Origin: Gammaproteobacteria bacterium
Lineage (GTDB): Bacteria; Pseudomonadota; Gammaproteobacteria; Pseudomonadales; Azotimanducaceae
DNA length: 7,626 nucleotides
Direction of reading: 5' to 3'
NCBI GenBank assembly: GCA_009840715.1
Contig: VXNE01000488.1
Coordinates: 1 to 7,626 of the forward strand
Made by a program: the position numbers and the translations under genes. The notes below the pieces were generated by a model, which saw only the letters and a program-made list of their open reading frames with translations, was not told the origin of the DNA and did not search any database. Shown one piece after another: positions 1-5,207 of this stretch (position 1 is the first letter of the stretch; the number at the start of each line of letters is the position of its first letter).

Positions 1-63
1 CGCCTTGTTGATGTCGTCGAGCGGCAGCGACACCTCGATCAACTTCGTGCGCGTGACTGTCAT
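1..63 (-). CDS. DUF1156-family DNA methylase, N-terminal fragment (runs off left edge)
   Basis: Only the first 21 residues are inside the window. They read MTVTRTKLIEVSLPLDDINK plus one Ala. The 'KLIEVSLPLD-IN-A' pattern is the usual opening of DUF1156 proteins, large predicted adenine-specific DNA methyltransferases found in anti-phage islands. The catalytic motifs would lie beyond the left edge and are not seen. The ATG at 61-63 is chosen because it gives the family-typical N-terminus; no strong Shine-Dalgarno precedes it. It lies 88 bases downstream of the helicase stop on the same strand, so the two are probably co-transcribed. Family assignment rests on recognising a short N-terminus, hence moderate confidence. 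The expected role is host DNA modification paired with the helicase, which is inferred from context. Confidence 0.65.
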   Translation of the reverse strand, partial: MTVTRTKLIEVSLPLDDINKA

Positions 64-151
64 CGATTCGGAGACCGATTGGCGGCCGACATGGATCCAC
101 GCTGAATCGGAGCGGCGGGGGCGTCGGCCTCCGGGAGGCGATCAAACTCCC

Positions 152-3100
152 TCACGCGGGCGCCTCCGCCCGCGCCAGCAACTCGTCCATGCGGTAGTTG
201 GCGCTGGTGACGGCCCAATCCGGCTCCCGTTGGAACGGCTGTCGGACGTAGTGTACGCGGTGATCCTCGCCGTCGAGGAACTCGACGATCGCCAGAATGT
301 AGTCATCAGGCATGTTCAACGCGGTAAGCACTTCATTCTTCGTAACAGTGATCGTGTCCGCCTCCGTGACGCGCCCCTTCACCTCGATGAACCGGAGTCG
401 TCCCGTGTCAGCCTGGCGACTTTCGATGTCGTAGCCCAGGTGCTCGAACTCCCGATCGACAGGCTCGAATCCGAGGTCTCGCTCCACTGCCATGACAATC
501 GCCCTCGCGCGAGCAGCCGAAGCTTGCGTGTCCGGGGTCCGCGGGGCAACGGCGCCCGACGTCCGGGCCACCAGCCCCGCAGGTACGATCACTGCCCCGC
601 CGAGCACCGCCGGCGGCAAGGCGGAAACCTGTTCGTCTCGAGCAAGCTGCACCATGCGTTGCGTGAGCCGTTCCTCCAGATCCTCCGCGCGACGCCGCGC
701 TTCGCCCGAGTTAAGACGCGCACCCGCCTTGCCGGCGCGCTCCTGCAGGCGGAGTTGCTCTGCGCGGTGGTACCAGTGTGCGATCTCCTTGGTCAGGCGA
801 TCCTTCACCGCAGCGCGAGTCTTGCCCACCCACTCCCGACGTCTCGCCCGGACCTCCGCAAGATGTTCAGGCACGAGACGCGCGATGGCCTCGGCCTGCG
901 CTTCGGCCTCCAGATCCCTGGTGATCCAGTCCAGCTCCGGTACGGCGAGGATGTCCGCCACGCTCGGATCGGACGCGCCGAGCGGTCGATAGTCCAAGTA
1001 AGGGGCATAGCCGAGGCGACGGCGATTCCCCTCGCCATCGATCTCGACGTAGAGCATCTGCTTCGAGATCAGGCGCTCGTCGCCTTCGGCGCCCCCGCCA
1101 TCTTGAATCTCGTGTTCCAGGACGAAGAGCACTCGCGGCATGCTACCGGCGTCACTGTCGTCGACCAGTACCGCACCGCGTTTAAGAAGCTCGCCATGCC
1201 GTTCCAGCGTGAGGTCGAGCACCGCCGCAAGTAGCGGATGCCCCGGACAGATAAACGCCGCCGACGGGTTGCCGGGGACGGCCAGCAGCGACTTTTCGAA
1301 CGCCACACGTTCGTACCGAGGCAACACCGGGTCGCCCGTGCCGATCTGCCGGTCACGACGGCGCACGCCCGGTGGAACGTGGCTAATCTGGTAGCGGCCG
1401 GGCTCGCGCTGACGGGCGGTGCCGCCTAGCGTGCGAAAGGCTTCAAGAAAGAAAGCGGCGATGAAGTGCGGTTGCAGCCGCCGCGCCTCGGCCCGCTCCA
1501 GATCCTCACGCGCCCGAGCGACGCGGCTCGTGTCCATGACGTCGTGGACCAAGGCACGTTCCTCCATCAGGCCCTGCAAGTGCTCCCTATCCACAGCAGT
1601 GCTCACCGCCCGATCCAGTCGCGCACGAACCTCAGGCTGGTCCCCATAACGAACGGCCTCGATCAGCAGTTCGCGTAGCGACTTGCCATCGAACTCGAGC
1701 TTTCCGAGTACATCGAAGACCTGCCCACCCAACGAGCTTCGCGCTTGTTCGAGCTTTTCCAGCAGGCGCCTGAATACGTCGCCCTCGCGCGTCTCCTCAG
1801 CCACCAGGTTCCACAGGTGACACACCTCGGTCTGCCCAATGCGGTGTACCCGGCCGAACCGCTGCTCGATCCGATTCGGGTTCCAGGGCAGGTCGTAGTT
1901 CACCATCAGGTGGGCGCGCTGCAGATTGATGCCCTCGCCTGCCGCGTCAGTCGCCAGGAGAATCTGGACATCCGGGTCGTGTAGGAAGGACTCCTGCGCG
2001 ATGCGTCGCTGTTCCCTGCCCATGCCCCCATGGATCTGGACCACGCCTTGCGGTCGGCCGAGCAACGTCCCGATGCGGCTTGCCAGGTAGTTGAGGGTGT
2101 CTCGATGCTCGGTGAACACCACGAGTTTCTGGTTCGGCGAAGCGACGGGACGGGGGATTTTCCCGCTGCCGTACGGCGGACGGCTCTCCGCAACCTGCGG
2201 CGCAACCCCCGCCCGAGTGAACACGCCCACGAGCACGTTCGCGAGCTCACGCCACTTGGTGTCCTGCCCCGTTTTTCGAATCTCGGCGGCCATGGACTGG
2301 AGACGTTTGAGCGATTCAATCTCCGCCTGGAGTTCGGCGATCGTGCTCGCCGCCGTCGCCTGGTCGAGGACCTCGCGCTCCGCTGCCTCCGCTTCGTCGT
2401 CCGGAAGATCGTCCAAGTCCTCAATGTCCTCGACATCCACGCCCAGGTCAGTCCCGAACGCGGACGGCGCGGCACCTCGCTGCATCAGCTTCACCTCGCG
2501 CAAGCGGCTCTCGAGGCGGCTCCGCCTGCGGGTCAGGGACTGGTAGATCGCTTCCGGGGACGACGCGAGCCGGCGCTGCAATACGGTGAGAGCGAAACCG
2601 ACCGTCCCGGCCCGCTTATCGTTCTGCAAAGCCTCCGCGCGATTGAACTCCTCACGTACGTACTCTGTAACGGCACGGTACAGTCTCGCCTCCCCGTCCG
2701 TCAGCCGGTACGGGACGGAGTACGCGATTCGCTCCGGAAACAGCGGACGGCCGTCGAAACGCAGCAGCTTCTCCTTGACCATCCGCCGCATCAGGTCCGT
2801 CACGTCCACTTGGTGCGCGCCGTCCCGAAACCGCCCTTCAAAGCGATCCCCGTCGAGCAGCGCGAGAAACAGCTGGAAATCCTCTTCCTTCCCGTTGTGC
2901 GGAGTGGCCGTCATGAGGAGAAGGTGGCGAGTCAGGCCGGACACAAGCTGGCCAAGGCGATATCGCTTCGTGTACTTGATCTCCCCGCCGAAGAACGTCG
3001 CCGACATCTTGTGCGCCTCGTCGCAGATCACGAGGTCGTAGCGGCAGCCGCGCGCCGAGAGTCTCTCTTGTACGTCGTCGCTGCGCGCGAGTTGGTCCAG

Positions 3101-3715
3101 GCGGGCGATCGCGAGGTCGTTTTCCAGGAACCAGTTGCCGGTGTGCGCGGCCTCCACCTTGTCGTGCGTCATGATCTCGAAGCGGAGATCGAACCGTCGG
3201 TAGAGTTCGTCCTGCCACTGCTCCACCAGACTGCCGGGGCACACCACCAGACACCGCACTAGGTCTCCCCGAGCGATCAGTTCCTTGACAAGCAACCCCG
3301 CCATGATGGTCTTGCCCGAGCCCGGGTCGTCGGCGAGGAGGAAACGCAACGGCTGCCTAGGCAGCATGGCTTCGTAGACCGCGGTGATCTGGTGCGGCAA
3401 CGGGTCCACGAGGGACGTATGCACCGCCAGCATCGGATCGAAGAGATGGGCGAGCCGAATCCGCTGTGCCTCGGCCACAAGGCGGTACAGGCCACCGTCC
3501 CCGTCGAAGCTCCAGGGACGGCCCTCGGACACTAACTCAAGCCGCGCTTCGTCGTCCCGATAGAGCAGTTCCTCGCCCACCTTGCCGGATGCCGCGCGGT
3601 ACAAAAGCGTCAGGGTGTCGGACCCGTGCCACTTCACGCCAACCACGGTGACCGCTTCGGCGCGCACACCGCGAACGGTGCACTCGGGTTGGAGTTCTTC
3701 GAGTCTTGCCGCCAT
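152..3715 (-). CDS. SNF2-family helicase with C-terminal DUF3883 domain (DrmD-like defence helicase)
   Basis: A 1187-residue predicted cytoplasmic dsDNA translocase. Lobe 1 has PHQ (107-109), Walker A DDPGSGKT (129-136), DEAH (232-235) and TATP (269-272). Lobe 2 has VVFTEHRDT (532-540), ATDAAGEGINLQ (588-599) and QRFGRVHRIGQ (618-628) with its arginine fingers, so the motor looks complete. An acidic stretch (about 424-446) and a coiled-coil-like part (about 441-480) separate the lobes. The C-terminus (about 1068-1155) matches DUF3883, with GYDIES (D1096) and IEVKG (E1111, K1113) as a possible PD-(D/E)XK site. The start at 3715 is chosen because MAARLEEL opens this family and GAGG sits six bases upstream; a 36-residue extension to 3823 is Arg/Ser-rich and unlike the family. 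It resembles DISARM DrmD and helicases paired with DUF1156 methylases. The exact system is inferred. Confidence 0.9.
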   Translation of the reverse strand: MAARLEELQPECTVRGVRAEAVTVVGVKWHGSDTLTLLYRAASGKVGEELLYRDDEARLELVSEGRPWSFDGDGGLYRLVAEAQRIRLAHLFDPMLAVHTSLVDPLPHQITAVYEAMLPRQPLRFLLADDPGSGKTIMAGLLVKELIARGDLVRCLVVCPGSLVEQWQDELYRRFDLRFEIMTHDKVEAAHTGNWFLENDLAIARLDQLARSDDVQERLSARGCRYDLVICDEAHKMSATFFGGEIKYTKRYRLGQLVSGLTRHLLLMTATPHNGKEEDFQLFLALLDGDRFEGRFRDGAHQVDVTDLMRRMVKEKLLRFDGRPLFPERIAYSVPYRLTDGEARLYRAVTEYVREEFNRAEALQNDKRAGTVGFALTVLQRRLASSPEAIYQSLTRRRSRLESRLREVKLMQRGAAPSAFGTDLGVDVEDIEDLDDLPDDEAEAAEREVLDQATAASTIAELQAEIESLKRLQSMAAEIRKTGQDTKWRELANVLVGVFTRAGVAPQVAESRPPYGSGKIPRPVASPNQKLVVFTEHRDTLNYLASRIGTLLGRPQGVVQIHGGMGREQRRIAQESFLHDPDVQILLATDAAGEGINLQRAHLMVNYDLPWNPNRIEQRFGRVHRIGQTEVCHLWNLVAEETREGDVFRRLLEKLEQARSSLGGQVFDVLGKLEFDGKSLRELLIEAVRYGDQPEVRARLDRAVSTAVDREHLQGLMEERALVHDVMDTSRVARAREDLERAEARRLQPHFIAAFFLEAFRTLGGTARQREPGRYQISHVPPGVRRRDRQIGTGDPVLPRYERVAFEKSLLAVPGNPSAAFICPGHPLLAAVLDLTLERHGELLKRGAVLVDDSDAGSMPRVLFVLEHEIQDGGGAEGDERLISKQMLYVEIDGEGNRRRLGYAPYLDYRPLGASDPSVADILAVPELDWITRDLEAEAQAEAIARLVPEHLAEVRARRREWVGKTRAAVKDRLTKEIAHWYHRAEQLRLQERAGKAGARLNSGEARRRAEDLEERLTQRMVQLARDEQVSALPPAVLGGAVIVPAGLVARTSGAVAPRTPDTQASAARARAIVMAVERDLGFEPVDREFEHLGYDIESRQADTGRLRFIEVKGRVTEADTITVTKNEVLTALNMPDDYILAIVEFLDGEDHRVHYVRQPFQREPDWAVTSANYRMDELLARAEAPA
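155..174. other. Perfect 8-bp hairpin at the helicase stop codon
   Basis: CGCGGGCG and CGCCCGCG flank a CCTC loop, directly beside the TGA at 152-154, so the stem lies in the last helicase codons. A second small inverted repeat, GCCTC/GAGGC, sits at 127-139 in the spacer before the methylase gene. Neither is followed by a T-run on the minus strand, so they are not good rho-independent terminators. They could stabilise or process the mRNA between the two genes, or be a by-product of high G+C. Confidence 0.4.
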
Positions 3716-4140
3716 GAGGATCCTCGGGGGGTGGACGGAGACTATCGCATCCCTTGATCTTGAAGACAGGGGCGATCGCCTGTCCGCGCAGCAGCGGTCA
3801 CGGCTGCGAGGTGGTCCGCGCACCTTCGCCGTGCGCGCTCACGTCCGCCAGCTGCTCTCCCCCAAGTCACATGGGGACCGACCTCCACCCAATCGACGGA
3901 AGGTCGAGGGCATTACAAAGAGCGTCGGTCAAAGCTAGTCGAACGACGCACGATCATCGGGTTGGGACTCCACCATGAAGCCGCGTCGCTGGTACGAGGG
4001 TCCAAGTCCACGCCCCGAGCAGAGGAGCCGGGTACCTTGAGTCTTGCGATGACTTCGTAACGCCGGAGGCGGTTCCGCCAAATCACCTTCTCTTGTCAGA
4101 ATGGTGGTGCGTATGGCCCGGGCTCCCACGCCTTCGGGTA
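3716..4140. other. Intergenic region upstream of the helicase, no gene seen
   Basis: This stretch should carry the minus-strand promoter of the helicase, but no convincing -35/-10 pair was found. A ribosome binding site (GAGG on the minus strand) lies just upstream of the ATG at 3715. There is a GGCGATCGCC palindrome (3771-3780) within a wider ACAG/CTGT frame, and a CGACCT/AGGTCG inverted repeat (3879-3884 with 3901-3906); either could be an operator, without further support. Short open frames here have no recognisable protein content. Confidence 0.4.
3766..3783. promoter_or_regulatory. Palindrome upstream of helicase, possible operator
   Basis: A perfect ten-base palindrome GGCGATCGCC (3771-3780) is flanked by ACAG on the left (3766-3769) and extends into CCTGT on the right. 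It sits about 55 to 70 bases upstream of the helicase start codon, a plausible place for a repressor site in a defence operon. No regulator gene is in the window and GATC-centred palindromes also occur by chance in GC-rich DNA, so this is speculative. Confidence 0.2.
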
Positions 4141-4141
4141 A

Positions 4142-4402
4142 CCTACAGGGCTAGGCAAGGCTATGGTACGTCGTGGCGCCTGATCACAAGGAGTTGGACT
4201 GAAAACCGGAGCCTAGAGGGACCCTATCGAAAGATAGCAGACGGTGACTATAGCCAGGTCAGAGTCCCACAATTGCTGTGCAAAAGTTGTGAGAAGACAC
4301 TCAGATTCTTACACCGAGCAGTTGTCAGGAAGCGTTTAAACGTGTAGGCTGGACTATGCCAGCAGGGCGGAAAGACCCGAATGGCAGGGGTTTTGAGGGT
4401 CT
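4142..4402 (+). ncRNA. Candidate structured RNA of unknown class, with possible pseudoknot
   Basis: Helices read directly from the sequence: 4159-4167 with 4247-4255 (nine pairs, one G-U); 4169-4172 with 4240-4243; 4224-4237, CTATC/GATAG closed by a GAAA tetraloop; 4268-4272 with 4287-4291 enclosing TTGC/GCAA (4273-4283); 4309-4314 with 4342-4347 (six pairs, one G-U); 4348-4352 with 4359-4363; 4373-4378 with 4397-4402. CTAGGC (4151-4156) can also pair with GCCTAG (4211-4216), crossing the nine-pair helix and so making a pseudoknot. The two wobbles become A-C mismatches and the tetraloop becomes TTTC on the other strand, which favours plus-strand sense. Local G+C (4141-4380) is 126 of 240 by hand count, well below the neighbouring genes. 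It did not match group I or II introns, tmRNA, RNase P, SRP or the common riboswitches known to me. Chance pairing cannot be excluded without folding statistics or homologues. Confidence 0.4.
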
Positions 4403-4410
4403 GAAAAGGG

Positions 4411-4484
4411 TGGAGCGTGCAAGATTCGAACTGGCGTCTGCCGAGTGCTAAGTCCGACTGTTCTGCCTGCTGAACTAACGCCCC
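4411..4484 (-). tRNA. tRNA-like sequence or tRNA pseudogene with degenerate anticodon arm
   Basis: Read on the minus strand, 74 nt fold as a tRNA. The acceptor stem is GGGGCGT with ACGCTCC (seven pairs, one G-U), followed by T8 and A9. The D-stem is GTTC/GAAC with loop AGCAGGCA, giving A14, G15, G18, G19 and A21. A five-base variable loop ends in C48. The T-arm is GCCAG, TTCGAAT, CTTGC with one C-T mismatch, and the discriminator is A. The anticodon arm is poor: the best reading is TCGGA, CTTAGCA, CTCGG, with one A-C mismatch, one extra base before it and C37, giving an apparent TAG (Leu) anticodon. A real Leu tRNA should have a long variable arm, which is absent. No CCA is encoded (CCC follows). 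It is probably a decayed or phage-like tRNA, or the remnant of an integration site. Confidence 0.5.
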
Positions 4485-4496
4485 CAAGACTCTTCG

Positions 4497-4535
4497 AACC
4501 GCTTCCGCTCCTCCCTCGGAGGGGCGGTGGCGGTT
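4497..4535. repeat. Long imperfect inverted repeat (18-step hairpin)
   Basis: AACCGCTTCCGCTCCTCC (4497-4514) pairs with the segment 4518-4535 around a CTC loop. Seventeen of 18 positions pair on the plus strand, counting two G-T wobbles, with one T-T mismatch (4504/4528). No T-run follows on the plus strand. On the minus strand it would lie just upstream of the tRNA-like sequence. It could be a factor-dependent terminator, an RNA stabiliser or a mobile-element end. Confidence 0.6.
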
Positions 4536-4593
4536 ACCTATGCATTCAATCACAGCTCCCGCAGAAACGCAATCCACGGATGCGTCTCGGCGG

Positions 4594-4612
4594 CCCCTTG
4601 CCAAGGGGTTTT
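4594..4612 (+). terminator. Rho-independent terminator
   Basis: CCCCTT (4594-4599) and AAGGGG (4603-4608) form a six-pair stem around GCC, followed at once by TTTT (4609-4612). The stem and T-run are short, so it may be weak. It would end a plus-strand transcript from the structured-RNA region and separate it from the efflux promoter 60 bases further on. An overlapping TTGCCA/TGGCAA repeat (4598-4603 with 4612-4617) offers an alternative fold. Confidence 0.5.
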
Positions 4613-4615
4613 GGC

Positions 4616-4641
4616 AATTCCCGTGCCAGAAATCCGGAATT
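4616..4641. promoter_or_regulatory. AATTCC-N14-GGAATT inverted repeat upstream of the efflux promoter
   Basis: AATTCC (4616-4621) and GGAATT (4636-4641) form a symmetric pair centred about 45 bases upstream of the -35 box at 4674. This is a position typical of an activator or response-regulator site for a metal-efflux operon. The sequence does not match the CueR or CusR boxes that I know, so the regulator is unknown and the call is tentative. Confidence 0.2.
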
Positions 4642-4673
4642 CGGAACGACCCATTACCGAGCCCCGACCGGAC

Positions 4674-4702
4674 TTGACGCCGGTGTCCGCGAGGCGTATT
4701 GA
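4674..4702 (+). promoter_or_regulatory. sigma70-type promoter of the metal-efflux operon
   Basis: TTGACG (4674-4679) and TATTGA (4697-4702) are separated by exactly 17 bases, close to the consensus TTGACA/TATAAT. The predicted transcription start is near 4709-4710, at or just before the first ATG of the downstream small gene. That would make translation leaderless from 4710, or move the true start to 4728. Confidence 0.55.
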
Positions 4703-4709
4703 GTGGGGC

Positions 4710-5099
4710 ATGATCAGAAGGCCGTGGATGTCGACCTCGCTGCTGGTGGCCGCCGTCACCTGGGGCGGAGTAGCGTGTGCATGCGGTACGGCGTCGTTCG
4801 CCGCCGAACCCGCGTCCCCGCACGCAGCGCACCACGGCGATGGCGGCGAGCCCGGGTACGCCGACTGCGAGCGCATCGACTGCGCCGGGGACTGCGCGCC
4901 GGCCGGGCTTCTCCCCGAGCGCGCACCTGTGCCGCTCGACCCGACAGCCGTGTCCCTGGACGACGGCGCGGGCGCGCCCGCGTTTCCTCCGCCGGCGGCC
5001 CTGACGCCCCTCGGTCCTCGCAGCCACGCTCCCCCAGTACGGGAACCGTCGCGCGCCGCCGATACGCCGGTGCGCCGCTTCGACCTGCTGCTGAACTAG
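4710..5099 (+). CDS. Small secreted Cys/His protein leading the efflux operon
   Basis: A 129-residue protein of no certain family. The N-terminus has Arg residues and a hydrophobic core (about 9-30) with a likely signal-peptidase site near ASFAA (28-32). The mature part has a His cluster (H38, H41, H42) and the Cys motif ADCERIDCAGDC (C53, C58, C62), followed by a Pro/Ala-rich tail ending in RFDLLLN. Cys/His-rich secreted small proteins often precede copper or RND-efflux genes, so periplasmic metal binding is inferred, not shown. Two starts are possible. ATG 4710 keeps the positively charged signal-peptide start but lies at the predicted transcription start. ATG 4728 (123 residues) has AGAAGG six bases upstream but loses the Arg residues. 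The gene ends 108 bases before the channel gene on the same strand and is likely in the same operon. Confidence 0.6.
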   Translation: MIRRPWMSTSLLVAAVTWGGVACACGTASFAAEPASPHAAHHGDGGEPGYADCERIDCAGDCAPAGLLPERAPVPLDPTAVSLDDGAGAPAFPPPAALTPLGPRSHAPPVREPSRAADTPVRRFDLLLN

Positions 5100-5110
5100 C
5101 TACTCCGAAA

Positions 5111-5130
5111 CGTCGCGGTTCCCCGCGACG
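5111..5130 (+). other. Perfect 8-bp hairpin between the small gene and the channel gene
   Basis: CGTCGCGG and CCGCGACG flank a TTCC loop, 11 bases after the stop of the small gene. There is no T-run, so it is not a canonical terminator. It may protect the 3' end of the short message or set the ratio of the small protein to the pump. Confidence 0.5.
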
Positions 5131-5169
5131 AGTGCTTCGCGCCGCGAACGCCCGGCCATAACGCCGCGC

Positions 5170-5184
5170 CGTTCCCCGGGAACG
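5170..5184 (+). promoter_or_regulatory. CGTTCCC/GGGAACG inverted repeat in the channel-gene leader
   Basis: Seven bases on each side of a single central C are perfectly complementary. It ends 12 bases before the ribosome binding site of the channel gene. It could be a small RNA hairpin controlling translation or a DNA operator; the sequence alone does not decide. Confidence 0.3.
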
Positions 5185-5196
5185 ATTCACGATTTC

Positions 5197-5201
5197 GGAG
5201 G
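5197..5201 (+). promoter_or_regulatory. Ribosome binding site of the channel gene
   Basis: GGAGG lies six bases before ATG 5208, within the purine-rich GGAGGAAGG. It supports that start over the in-frame ATG at 5217. Confidence 0.75.
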
Positions 5202-5207
5202 AAGGTC

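Noticed and set aside
5..1234. Long plus-strand open frame opposite the helicase C-terminus (409 codons)
   Set aside because: It is fully antisense to a gene with clear motifs; its product is Arg/His-rich with no recognisable domain, as is common for antisense frames in high-GC DNA.
2030..3262. Long plus-strand open frame opposite the helicase ATPase domains (410 codons)
   Set aside because: Antisense shadow: the minus-strand frame holds all the SNF2 motifs, and this one has none.
3716..3823. 36-residue N-terminal extension of the helicase from an ATG at 3823
   Set aside because: The extension is Arg/Ser-rich, and the internal ATG at 3715 has a ribosome binding site and the family-typical start.
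4192..4212. tRNA-Phe-like anticodon loop (GGACTGAAAA)
   Set aside because: No acceptor stem, D-arm or T-arm could be placed around it; it is more likely a single-stranded part of the structured RNA.
4363..4382. Resemblance of GGCGGAAAGACCC to a conserved 23S rRNA segment
   Set aside because: Only about 12 bases match and the flanking sequence does not follow 23S rRNA, so it is treated as coincidence.
4142..4402. Group I or group II intron
   Set aside because: GACTAT elements and a pseudoknot suggested group I, but the P7 pairing and the usual core sequences could not be assembled; no domain V for group II and no intron-encoded protein were found.
4465..4490. Integron attC site (GTTAG/CTAAC near the tRNA-like end)
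   Set aside because: The core does not fit GTTRRRY, no matching partner core was found, and the bases are explained by the tRNA-like acceptor and D-arm.
4248..5027. Minus-strand open frame of 259 codons across the tRNA-like sequence and the small secreted gene
   Set aside because: It crosses the tRNA-like sequence, a terminator and the efflux promoter, and its product is low-complexity Arg/Gly/Ala with no domain.
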